This document shows positions 7,609-16,074 of a stretch of 25,097 bases of DNA, piece by piece. The DNA comes from JAAYXU01 sp050942555. GTDB taxonomy: Bacteria > Bacillota > Clostridia > Christensenellales > UMGS416. The DNA is taken from contig JBMNNN010000011.1 in the NCBI GenBank assembly GCA_050942555.1, positions 1 through 25,097 of the forward strand, given 5' to 3'. Within the stretch, counting starts at the first letter, position 1, and every line of letters starts with the position of its first letter. Position numbers and translations under genes: made by a program. Under the pieces are notes generated by a model. The model was not told the DNA's origin. It made no database searches and saw nothing but the letters and a program-made list of their open reading frames with translations.

Positions 7609-8595
7609 ATGCGCAATTATATCATTAAAAGGCTTTTGCTCAGCGTGGTCATTTTGCTGTTCGTCGCGCTCATCATCTATACGATCATGCGCAGCATACC
7701 GACCTCCTATGTGGAGAGCATCGCGCGGCAGCGGGCAACGCTGCCGGGGTCAAAAAGCTATACCGAATGGCTGGAGCAGCTTAACAAGATCTATAACCTC
7801 GATGTGGGCATACTTGAAGGCTATGCGCGCACGCTGGTAAATATGCTCCGCGGCGATTTCGGAGACAGCTGGTACTATAACGTGCCAGTGACGCAGAAAT
7901 TCACCGAGGTCATCTGGTTTTCTTTCGTGCTGGGCGCGGTGGCTTTCATACTGGAGATACTGATCGCGATTCCGCTGGGGATCCTTTCAGCCCGCAAGCA
8001 GTACAGCAAAACCGACTATGCGATAACCGTATTCGCGCTCATCGGCATATCGCTGCCGACATTCTTCTTTGCGACGATACTCAAGCTGGTATTCGCGATC
8101 AAGCTGGGCTGGTTCGATCTCTACGGTACGGTGGGACGCTATTATTTCCAGCTGAGCCCGTTTGGCAAGTTCCTCGATATCGCCAAGCACTATGTCCTGC
8201 CGGTGGCGACGCTGGTCATCATCAGCGTCGGCTCGCTGATGCGCTTTACGCGCACCAACATGTTGGAGGTACTCAATTCCGATTATATACGCACCGCGCG
8301 GGCCAAGGGGCTTTCGGAGACGCGTGTGATCAATTACCATGCCTTCCGCAATACGCTGATACCTATCGTTACCATCATCGGAGGCACGCTCCCAAGCCTG
8401 TTTTCGGGAGCGCTTATTACCGAGACGCTGTTTGGAATCACCGGAATCGGCAAGACCGCGTACGACGCGATGGTCAATGCCGACATACCGTTTTCGATGT
8501 TTTATCTTGTTTTTCTGGCCGTGCTGACGCTGCTGGGGACGCTCATATCGGATATACTCTACGCCGTCGTCGATCCCCGCGTCAGGGTCAGCTGA
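7609..8595 (+). CDS. ABC importer permease, DppB/OppB type
   Basis: A 328-residue inner-membrane permease. Residues 1-27 hold the first membrane helix of the DppB family (YIIKRLLLSVVILLFVALII). An outside loop follows with LRGDFGDSW, a conserved DppB motif, then five further helices. The cytoplasmic coupling loop reads YIRTARAKGLSETRV...FRNTLIP, the EAA-type motif that docks on the ATPase. Length is normal. AGAGGAAA lies eight to nine bases before the ATG. It pairs with the larger permease 16 bases downstream to form the membrane channel of the importer. Confidence 0.93.
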   Translation: MRNYIIKRLLLSVVILLFVALIIYTIMRSIPTSYVESIARQRATLPGSKSYTEWLEQLNKIYNLDVGILEGYARTLVNMLRGDFGDSWYYNVPVTQKFTEVIWFSFVLGAVAFILEILIAIPLGILSARKQYSKTDYAITVFALIGISLPTFFFATILKLVFAIKLGWFDLYGTVGRYYFQLSPFGKFLDIAKHYVLPVATLVIISVGSLMRFTRTNMLEVLNSDYIRTARAKGLSETRVINYHAFRNTLIPIVTIIGGTLPSLFSGALITETLFGITGIGKTAYDAMVNADIPFSMFYLVFLAVLTLLGTLISDILYAVVDPRVRVS

Positions 8596-8611
8596 GAAAG
8601 AAGGTCAGATA

Positions 8612-10384
8612 ATGAGCAGACAACAAGATATGAATGAAAATCCCCGTGATCAGCACCTGAGCACCTCAACCGCGCTGGACGACGAGCAGCGCGTACGCGT
8701 GCTGTCCCCCGCGATGCTTGTATTCAAGCGCTTCATACGCAACAAGCTGGCCATTACAGGCACCATATTCATCGCGGGAATGTTCCTGTTTTCGTTCGTG
8801 GGCGGATGGCTCATGCCCTACGGGGAGAGCGAGGTCTTCACCGAGTATGTGGACATGTCGAAAGACTACGCCGGCGCGTCGCGGAATACCGAGTACAAGT
8901 TTACGACCGTGGACGGCTCGGATTTTCCGATGATCGCGCGCTCCCAGTTCGTGCTGGCGATCAATAACAATTCGCCTTCGTTTTCGGCGCAGGGGGTCGA
9001 TTATACCCTCGAGGACATCGGCGCGGAATTCTACCGGATATCGGCGCTCCAGGAGGTCGCCACAGCGGCGATGATCGGCGGGAAATACACGATCGTGACC
9101 GCCGAGGGCGTCACCGACCCGGGACTGAAAAATGCGTTCATGCGCGCGATCGAGGAGAAACGGGACAGCTTTGAGAGCGGCGGGACGACGTATATCGTCG
9201 TCCCGCAGAAAAAGAACGTCAAGGCCTGCGTTTCCAGGCCGATAGCCATCGCGACGCTCTACATATTCGACTTCGCCAGCCAGGATGCGGACATGGGATT
9301 CGAATTCCGCCACGAGGCCGCCCTCGCGTACAGCGCGCTCATGTCGCAGGCGGCGGGTGTCCAGCCCTTCGAGGTGGGCGACGCGCGATATGAGCTCGCG
9401 CTGGAGGAAGGCATGGCGACGATATACGCGCTTTCGGGCGGGGAGCGGATCGTATACGCCAACATATCCGAGTACATCGTGCAGGCCGTCTACGGCGACG
9501 TGTTCCTGACGATCGACTATAAGAACAAGGTGAAGGACTGCATCAACGAGGGGATCACCGAGTTCACGTTTGCCGATGAGACGGGCGAGGAAAGAACCTA
9601 TGAGATTCTTCGCAAAAACGAGCAGTGGACGATCAAGTGGGTCGAAGAGACGCTGGTCACGCAGAGCTATAAATTCCCCTCCCGGGAACACCCGCTCGGG
9701 ACCGACGGAAACGGTATGGATCTGCTGACCCGCATCATGTACGGCGGCCGGGTTTCGCTGATGATCGGATTCATCGTCGTCATCATAGAAACAACGATCG
9801 GCGTCATGCTGGGCGGCATAGCCGGGTATTTCGGCAAGGCGATCGACAATCTCATCATGCGCATCGTCGATATATTCAACTGCATTCCCTCTCTGCCGCT
9901 TATCATCATACTAGGCGCGATGATGGACGAGCTCAGGGTCGATCCCCAGGCCCGCATGATACTGCTGATGCTGGTGCTCGGAATACTGGGATGGCCGAGC
10001 ATCGCGCGGCTGGTACGCGGGCAGATACTCTCGCTGCGCGAGCAGGAGTTCATGGTGGCTGCCGAGGCGACGGGCCTGTCGGTGAGCAGGCGCATATTCA
10101 AGCACCTGGTTCCAAACGTCATACCGCAGCTCATTGTCGTGAGCACGATGAGCCTGGGCAACATCATACTGACCGAATCGGTGCTGAGCTTCCTGGGGCT
10201 GGGCGTCAAGTTCCCGTTCGCCTCATGGGGCAATATCATCAACGCCGTCAGCAACGTGCATGTCATGACCAACTATCTGTTCGTCTGGATCCCGGCGGGT
10301 CTCTGCATACTCATCACCGTGCTGGGCTTTAACTTCATAGGCGACGGCCTGCGCGACGCCTTCGACCCAAAAATGAAAAGGTAG
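8612..10384 (+). CDS. ABC importer permease, DppC/OppC type, with four-repeat extracytoplasmic insert
   Basis: A 590-residue permease, almost twice the usual length of about 300. The first membrane helix is at about residues 45-69. The standard DppC core resumes at HPLGTDGNGMDLLTRIMYGGRVSL (360-383, with HPLGTD at 360-365), and the EAA coupling motif is near 482-503 (AAEATGLSVSRRIFKHLVP). Between helix 1 and the core are about 285 extra residues that should face outward. They show four related units with aromatic anchors at F124, F187, F253 and F318, each formed by a helix-like stretch, then (S/P/E)F..gG..Y and a β-rich tail. The frame is continuous, with normal codon use and no sign of a fused gene. 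GAAAGAAGG precedes the ATG. The insert probably contacts the enlarged binding protein or the wall; this is inference. Confidence 0.92.
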   Translation: MSRQQDMNENPRDQHLSTSTALDDEQRVRVLSPAMLVFKRFIRNKLAITGTIFIAGMFLFSFVGGWLMPYGESEVFTEYVDMSKDYAGASRNTEYKFTTVDGSDFPMIARSQFVLAINNNSPSFSAQGVDYTLEDIGAEFYRISALQEVATAAMIGGKYTIVTAEGVTDPGLKNAFMRAIEEKRDSFESGGTTYIVVPQKKNVKACVSRPIAIATLYIFDFASQDADMGFEFRHEAALAYSALMSQAAGVQPFEVGDARYELALEEGMATIYALSGGERIVYANISEYIVQAVYGDVFLTIDYKNKVKDCINEGITEFTFADETGEERTYEILRKNEQWTIKWVEETLVTQSYKFPSREHPLGTDGNGMDLLTRIMYGGRVSLMIGFIVVIIETTIGVMLGGIAGYFGKAIDNLIMRIVDIFNCIPSLPLIIILGAMMDELRVDPQARMILLMLVLGILGWPSIARLVRGQILSLREQEFMVAAEATGLSVSRRIFKHLVPNVIPQLIVVSTMSLGNIILTESVLSFLGLGVKFPFASWGNIINAVSNVHVMTNYLFVWIPAGLCILITVLGFNFIGDGLRDAFDPKMKR

Positions 10385-10397
10385 GAGGAGCGGCGCG

Positions 10398-11624
<1,227 letters not shown>

Positions 11625-11628
11625 ACCG

Positions 11629-12702
11629 ATGACAGAGATGAAGAAAAAACAGGTGCAGCGCAGGGCGCAGCAGTCTCCGGCGCAAAGCGCAAACGAATAC
11701 GCAGAGCCGATAAAGCACGACGACCGCTATATACTGGAAGTCAACCGGCTAAAGACGTACTACCCGATCAAGGGCGGACTCCTGCAGAAAACCGTGGGAT
11801 ATGTCCGGGCCGTGGACGGGGTCAGTTTTCGCATCGAGAGAGGAACCACGATGGGGCTGGTGGGCGAGTCGGGATGCGGCAAAACGACGGTAGGCCGGAC
11901 GATACTGCGCCTTACCGAGAAAACCTCCGGACAGGTGCTCTTTGACGGCAGGGATATATACGAACTCGATCGAAAGGAACTGCGTTCCTTGCGGCCCAAG
12001 ATGCAGATTATATTCCAGGACCCCTATTCGAGCCTGTCTCCGCGCCTTCCAATAGGTGAGATCATCGGCGAGGCGGTGCGCGAGCACGATATCGTACCCA
12101 GGGACGAATATGTGGAGTATCTGGATCAGATCATGGAGAACTGCGGCCTGCAGCCCTATCACAAGGACCGCTACCCCCATGAGTTTTCGGGCGGACAGCG
12201 CCAGAGGATATGCATCGCCCGCGCGCTGGCGCTCAACCCCGATTTCGTCGTATGCGACGAGCCGGTCTCGGCGCTCGACGTGTCGATTCAGGCGCAGATC
12301 ATCAATCTTCTGATGGATCTGCAGCAAAAGTACAACCTGACGTATCTGTTCATTTCCCACGATCTTTCGGTCGTGGAGCATATATCCGACACGATCGGCG
12401 TAATGTATCTGGGGAACATCGTCGAATTTGGCAGCAAGGCCGATCTTTTTGCCCGGCCGCTGCACCCCTATACGAGAGCGCTGTTCTCGGCGATCCCGGT
12501 TCCCGATCCGACAGTCCGGATGAACCGCATCGTGCTGGAGGGCAGCATTCCGTCGCCGGTCGATCCGCCCAGCGGGTGCAAGTTTCATACGCGCTGCGCC
12601 CAGCGCATGGATCTGTGCAGCTGCATAGAACCCCAGTGGAGAGAGACCGAGCCGGGTCACTATGTAGCCTGCCATCTGTACGACGAACATAATTTGATGT
12701 GA
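11629..12702 (+). CDS. ABC importer ATPase, DppF/OppF type
   Basis: A 357-residue ATPase with Walker A GESGCGKT at 79-86, the Q-loop glutamine at 130, signature FSGGQRQR at 186-193, Walker B FVVCDEP at 206-212 and switch histidine at 244. The C-terminus has the family cysteine motif (GCKFHTRCAQRMDLCSC). A longer reading from an ATG at 11608 is possible, but GAGGAAG (11614-11620) is placed eight bases before the ATG at 11629 and would lie inside the longer form, so the shorter start is chosen. Only four bases separate it from the OppD-type gene, indicating translational coupling. The lysine- and glutamine-rich first 30 residues are unusual but look disordered rather than functional. Confidence 0.95.
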   Translation: MTEMKKKQVQRRAQQSPAQSANEYAEPIKHDDRYILEVNRLKTYYPIKGGLLQKTVGYVRAVDGVSFRIERGTTMGLVGESGCGKTTVGRTILRLTEKTSGQVLFDGRDIYELDRKELRSLRPKMQIIFQDPYSSLSPRLPIGEIIGEAVREHDIVPRDEYVEYLDQIMENCGLQPYHKDRYPHEFSGGQRQRICIARALALNPDFVVCDEPVSALDVSIQAQIINLLMDLQQKYNLTYLFISHDLSVVEHISDTIGVMYLGNIVEFGSKADLFARPLHPYTRALFSAIPVPDPTVRMNRIVLEGSIPSPVDPPSGCKFHTRCAQRMDLCSCIEPQWRETEPGHYVACHLYDEHNLM

Positions 12703-12986
12703 TAAGGATGGCCCGAAAGAAGTACGAGGATGACGACGGACGGCAGATAGCCGATATGAGCGGTCTGGATTCAGCCCTGACCGGCGGCCGGTCCAGGCCG
12801 ATCCGCCGGGAAAAAGCCGGGCAGCCGGGCGGCGGTGAAGAGCAGCCGCCGGTCCCCCCGCTGAGCCGGAAGGAAACATTCCGGCTCACGGTCCGCATGC
12901 TGCTGGCCGCGCTTTTCATCGGCGGCATATTCATCGCGGGCGCTTTTTTGTTCATATTGTTTTGCGTGCACGTCTGGTTCCGGTGA
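12699..12986 (+). CDS. Small single-pass membrane protein
   Basis: A 95-residue protein: a charged N-terminus with KYEDDDGRQIADMSG, a proline- and glycine-rich middle, and one hydrophobic helix near the C-terminus (LLAALFIGGIFIAGAFLFILF). The DDDGR-IADM motif resembles small conserved membrane proteins I have seen in Clostridia; no function is known to me. The GTG start at 12699 overlaps the stop of the ATPase gene by four bases (GTGA), typical of translational coupling; an ATG at 12708 is the alternative, but its only purine-rich site abuts it. It ends the importer operon and could be a small regulatory subunit or unrelated. Confidence is fair that it is a gene and low on its role. Confidence 0.65.
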   Translation: MIRMARKKYEDDDGRQIADMSGLDSALTGGRSRPIRREKAGQPGGGEEQPPVPPLSRKETFRLTVRMLLAALFIGGIFIAGAFLFILFCVHVWFR

Positions 12987-13251
12987 CCGTGCGGCGGAGG
13001 CCCGCCGTTTGACAGGGGGCTTTCCGCAACCATACCGGTATTACTCGCGAACGACAGCATCAATATGGTACCAAACCATAAGGCGGGGGCTTGCTCCGGC
13101 CGCGTCCTCTGTCATCTGTGTTTATCGTGCCGACGGCGCGAGCAAGTCCGGCCCTACAGTATGGATCATTGCAGACAGGCTATCCGGCGTTACGCTATCG
13201 GCCGGGGCCTGTTCCCGCCATCCCTTTACCATGTAAAATGTCAAATCGGGA
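12987..13251. other. Convergent spacer with palindromes, no clear gene
   Basis: The 265-bp gap lies between the end of the importer operon and the end of the minus-strand DUF4432 gene. It holds the hairpin CGGCGG-AGGC-CCGCCG (12992-13007) followed only by TTT, a weak terminator candidate. It also contains the palindrome ATACCGGTAT (13032-13041) and TATGGT-ACCAA-ACCATA (13064-13080). Short open frames here have no ribosome site or family features. Confidence 0.45.
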
Positions 13252-14346
13252 TTATCGCAGTATCGACTGAATCCTCTCCTCCATCGCGTCGGCTTCCGCT
13301 TTCCCCAGATACCCGGTGATCATATCGATCCGCACGATTCCGCGGCCGGGAATCGACCGAACCTGCCCGTGTTCTTTGGCGTAGGCGTACCCCTTGTGCT
13401 CGCCGGTGGCGGGCAGCACCAGGCCCAGCGCATCCTCGTCGCCGGTCCGCGCGATCCAGCGCACGCCCACCGGCAGCTGCTCGGGCCGGAATGCCGTGTA
13501 GAACGCGCCGCCCGTGGCCAGCCTCGCCATGCTGTGGGCCCATCCGTCGGCGTCGGCCTCGAAGCGGATCGCGAGCACGATTTCCGGGTCATAGACCTGC
13601 GTTGCGGAGTCGATCACCTGGTGGCGCGTCGGGTCTTGGGCGATGCGATCCATCCATGCGGCCAGCGCGTCCCGCTGCGGGCCGCTCATATCGGACGGTA
13701 TGTCATGGAATACCTTGACGTGCGCGGGATCGATATACGCGCTGTCCACGATGCGCGAGCCGTCCACCGGCCGGAAATTGATATGGCACAGGTACATATA
13801 CTCCATCGGGCGGCTGCGCAGGTTGGTAAGCGTCATCGAGACCCGCGCGACGGTTTCTCCCTCGTAGAGCCGCACCTCGGGCTCGGCCGCGTAGTGTGTG
13901 CCGAACGCCACCGTGTAGCGCGTCCTGCCTCCCACCGCCAGATAGCGCCCCCGCTCGTCCGCGCCCATCGCGGCATAGGCTTGCTCGTAGGGTATGTTGG
14001 GGAGCTCTCCGTGAAGCGGGTGGGTGTCCGCGGCTGAGGGGACTCCCATCGCCGTCGCGCCGCAATGCAGCAGAAACCCGCCGTAGGTCCTCAGGTAGTC
14101 GTGCGTCGGGATTGGCTCATCGAACGTGGATTTCATCGTCAGATCGGTCTGCGAGAAACGGGCGCTCCAAATCTGCTGTCCCTGGAAGGGCAGGATCACG
14201 AGTTCCCCGCGGTCGTTTCTGGCGCGCAGCGCGCATACCCCGCCTGGATAGCGGAAGGCCGATACCGACAGGCCGCCCGACTCGAGCAATGTCTTTTCCT
14301 TCCCGTCAAACTGGCTGTAAAACAGATGCATCCGGACTTCCCTCAT
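13252..14346 (-). CDS. DUF4432-family (aldose 1-epimerase-like) protein
   Basis: A 364-residue protein of the galactose-mutarotase-like β-sandwich superfamily. Family signs are PLHGELPNIPYEQAY in the first half, a VSMTLTNLRSRPMEYMYLCHINF strand pair, and the late basic GVRWIAR segment. The conserved histidines of HGEL and CHINF are the likely sugar-site residues. Members are found in carbohydrate loci and presumably act on or bind sugars, but the reaction is not established. The frame is open further upstream, but the ATG at 14346 has AAAGGA ten bases before it, and the longer reading would run through the promoter and operator. The gene is divergent from the creatinase-like operon and shares its operator type, so both are expected to be repressed together by the LacI-family protein. 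It ends at 13252 facing the importer operon. Confidence 0.88.
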   Translation of the reverse strand: MREVRMHLFYSQFDGKEKTLLESGGLSVSAFRYPGGVCALRARNDRGELVILPFQGQQIWSARFSQTDLTMKSTFDEPIPTHDYLRTYGGFLLHCGATAMGVPSAADTHPLHGELPNIPYEQAYAAMGADERGRYLAVGGRTRYTVAFGTHYAAEPEVRLYEGETVARVSMTLTNLRSRPMEYMYLCHINFRPVDGSRIVDSAYIDPAHVKVFHDIPSDMSGPQRDALAAWMDRIAQDPTRHQVIDSATQVYDPEIVLAIRFEADADGWAHSMARLATGGAFYTAFRPEQLPVGVRWIARTGDEDALGLVLPATGEHKGYAYAKEHGQVRSIPGRGIVRIDMITGYLGKAEADAMEERIQSILR

Positions 14347-14367
14347 CGCAAAGACATCCTTTCTGGC

Positions 14368-14385
14368 TGTAATAACGTTCTTACA
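14368..14385. promoter_or_regulatory. LacI-type operator O1 (DUF4432 side)
   Basis: TGTAATAACGTTCTTACA is an 18-bp palindrome broken only at the symmetric sixth base from each end, with the AACGTT core and central CpG typical of LacI-family operators. It begins three bases after the -10 box of the minus-strand promoter, covering the start point. It is the exact reverse complement of the site at 14574-14591. Confidence 0.85.
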
Positions 14386-14388
14386 CAC

Positions 14389-14418
14389 ATTATAATATTG
14401 TAAACACTTGCCTGTCAA
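14389..14418 (-). promoter_or_regulatory. σA promoter of the DUF4432 gene
   Basis: On the minus strand TTGACA (14418-14413), an 18-base spacer and TATAAT (14394-14389), both perfect. The operator at 14368-14385 lies directly downstream. Confidence 0.85.
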
Positions 14419-14474
14419 TAGCCGGTATGTACGGTAATTGCTTGGTTTTTGCTTTCTTACCCCGCTAGTCTGGC

Positions 14475-14516
14475 CCCGCAAATTGCCGCAAATGCGGATA
14501 ACGCTGTATTTGCGGG
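14475..14516. repeat. Nested inverted repeats in the middle of the divergent regulatory region
   Basis: CCCGCAAAT (14475-14483) pairs with ATTTGCGGG (14508-14516), and inside it CCGCA-AA-TGCGG forms a second short hairpin. The CCGCAAAT word therefore occurs three times if the reverse strand is counted. No T-run follows. It may be a site for a second regulator or a structural element. Confidence 0.45.
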
Positions 14517-14541
14517 CATATATTTTTGTATGTGTTAATGC

Positions 14542-14570
14542 TTGACAAACAAAATACGCGAAGGTATACT
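14542..14570 (+). promoter_or_regulatory. σA promoter of the creatinase-like/hydrolase operon
   Basis: TTGACA (14542-14547), a 17-base spacer and TATACT (14565-14570), five of six to consensus. The LacI-type operator starts three bases later and covers the expected start point. Confidence 0.88.
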
Positions 14571-14573
14571 CTG

Positions 14574-14591
14574 TGTAAGAACGTTATTACA
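14574..14591. promoter_or_regulatory. LacI-type operator O2 (hydrolase operon side)
   Basis: TGTAAGAACGTTATTACA, identical to O1 on the opposite strand; the identity extends two bases outside (TGTG...) to 20 bp. The centres of O1 and O2 are 206 bp apart, close to a whole number of helical turns at 10.3-10.5 bp, so a bridging repressor is possible. Confidence 0.85.
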
Positions 14592-14620
14592 CACCAATAC
14601 AATCAAAAGGAGCGATCGCG

Positions 14621-15790
14621 ATGAAACGAGTCTGCATCCCTGACGAGGAATACAAGCAAAGGATCCGCGACGCGGCTGCGCTGGCCCGGGAATGGAAACT
14701 GGACGCGCTGCTCGTAAACTCCACCGAGTCGGACTACGCGAACGTACGCTATTTCTCGGGCTTCTGGCCGCTGTTTGAGCGGGCCGGCGTCGTCATCACA
14801 CCCGCGGGCCGGGCTGCGCTGCTGGTCGGGCCTGAGAGCGGGAAGTTCGGCAGGGACGTTGGAAAGATCGAAGACGTGTACACGGCGCTCTATTATCGCG
14901 AATCGGCGAACCCATCGTACCCCGAGACGAAAACCAGCACCTATCGCGACATATTCCGCGCGCTGGGCGTGACGGGAGAGCATCTGCGCATCGGCGTGTG
15001 CAGCCTGCTGGATACGACCGTAGTCATGATGGAGGGCCTGAAGGAATGCTATCCGCACGCCGAAATCGTCGACGCGTTCGACATCGTGACCAGCCTGCGC
15101 TCCATCAAGTCGGAAAACGAGCTGGCCTGCCTGCGGGAGGGCTTCCGGATCACGGCGCTCGCGATGGACGAGGTGCGCCGCAATCTGCGGCCGGGCGTTA
15201 CCGAGCTGCAGATGGTGGGCATCGCCCAGCGGGTCATATACGAGAACGGAGCCGAGTACGAGGGGCTTCCGATGTACGTATTCAGCGAGAAGTCGACGAG
15301 CCACGCGATATCCCGGCCCTCCTACCGCGAGATACTGCGCGGCGACATCGTGCAGCTCAACCTGTCGGCCAAGGTGGACGGCTATTCGCCCAGCATCGGC
15401 TACCCGGTGTGCGTGGGCAAGATGACGCCCGAGAAGCGCCGCATCGTCGAGTTCGGGCTGGAGGCGCACCGGTGGACCGAGCGTCAGCTGCGCGCGGGTG
15501 TCGTATCGGGCTCCATCGCGAAGAATTTCTATGATATGTACTGCGAGCGCGGATTTCGCGACAACTTCGTATACGGGCCCTGCCACGGCATCGGCATGAT
15601 CGAGGTCGAGGCGCCGTGGATGGAGAGCAGCTCCGAGTACACATTAAAGCCCAACATGACGTTCCAGATCGACACGTTCGTATCGGGCAGTACGTTCGGC
15701 ATACGCTGGGAAAAGGGCATCGTCATCACCGAAAGCGGCTGCGAAAGCCTGAGCCCCCCGATCGGCGAGATATACGAGCTGGACTTCTAG
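14621..15790 (+). CDS. Pita-bread fold protein (M24/creatinase-like), metal ligands lost
   Basis: A 389-residue protein with the two-domain layout of Xaa-Pro peptidases and creatinase: an N-terminal creatinase_N-like domain (about 1-155) and a C-terminal pita-bread domain (about 165-389). In metal-dependent M24 enzymes five ligands are Asp, Asp, His, Glu, Glu. Here the aligned residues appear to be N247, S258, H322 (CHGIG), D351 and E364 (RWEKGIVIT), so both aspartates are lost. H228 (TSHAIS) is kept at the position of the catalytic histidine shared with creatinase, the known metal-free member of this fold. A metal-free hydrolase is therefore more likely than an aminopeptidase. AAAGGAGCG lies 10 bases before the ATG. 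It is the first gene after the LacI-type operator and precedes a creatininase-family gene. The substrate is unknown. Confidence 0.88.
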   Translation: MKRVCIPDEEYKQRIRDAAALAREWKLDALLVNSTESDYANVRYFSGFWPLFERAGVVITPAGRAALLVGPESGKFGRDVGKIEDVYTALYYRESANPSYPETKTSTYRDIFRALGVTGEHLRIGVCSLLDTTVVMMEGLKECYPHAEIVDAFDIVTSLRSIKSENELACLREGFRITALAMDEVRRNLRPGVTELQMVGIAQRVIYENGAEYEGLPMYVFSEKSTSHAISRPSYREILRGDIVQLNLSAKVDGYSPSIGYPVCVGKMTPEKRRIVEFGLEAHRWTERQLRAGVVSGSIAKNFYDMYCERGFRDNFVYGPCHGIGMIEVEAPWMESSSEYTLKPNMTFQIDTFVSGSTFGIRWEKGIVITESGCESLSPPIGEIYELDF

Positions 15791-15861
15791 CAGACGATGG
15801 AATCATCGATGGTTGCTGGGGCAGCGGAACCCTGATGGTATTTAAAATGTTGACGGACAAC

Positions 15862-15889
15862 GGCGTTTATCCCGAAAAGGATAAACGCC
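15862..15889 (+). repeat. Strong intercistronic hairpin
   Basis: GGCGTTTATCC (15862-15872) pairs perfectly with GGATAAACGCC (15879-15889) around CGAAAA. No T-run follows. It stands 71 bases past the stop of the creatinase-like gene, in a 284-base gap inside an otherwise tight operon, and is likely an RNA stability or partial termination element. Confidence 0.6.
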
Positions 15890-16029
15890 ATATACACTAC
15901 ATATCAAAGAATGCGACGGATGCTCTGCCTCAGTCGGGGATGGTACGGTTCATATACCCGCCGAGGGCGGCGGTACCTTCGGAGCAGCCTGACAAGGGAA
16001 GAGCTGATCAATGCATTCGAACACGCCAG

Positions 16030-16047
16030 TCTGCACGAAAGTGCAGA
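16030..16047 (+). repeat. GAAA-tetraloop hairpin before the creatininase-family gene
   Basis: TCTGCAC (16030-16036) pairs with GTGCAGA (16041-16047) around the stable GAAA tetraloop. It ends about 13 bases before the ribosome site AAGGGAGAGG (16061-16070), so it could affect translation or mRNA processing. Confidence 0.5.
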
Positions 16048-16074
16048 TGTGCGTTCCGGAAAGGGAGAGGCGCT

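Noticed and set aside
5073..7616. Long minus-strand open frame of 847 codons opposite the binding-protein gene
   Set aside because: It mirrors the highly biased codon use of the real gene, is low in complexity (rich in Val, Asp, Gly, Leu), has no domain features, and the plus strand encodes a clear lipoprotein.
13065..13319. 84-codon plus-strand open frame in the convergent spacer
   Set aside because: No ribosome site, unusual composition with many Cys, Arg and Ser, and it runs into the minus-strand gene.
14347..14481. Longer N-terminus for the DUF4432 gene
   Set aside because: It would translate the operator and promoter; the ATG at 14346 has its own ribosome site.
15616..16074. N-terminal extension of the creatininase-family gene
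   Set aside because: It overlaps the previous gene, crosses two hairpins and has no family similarity; a good ribosome site supports 16075.
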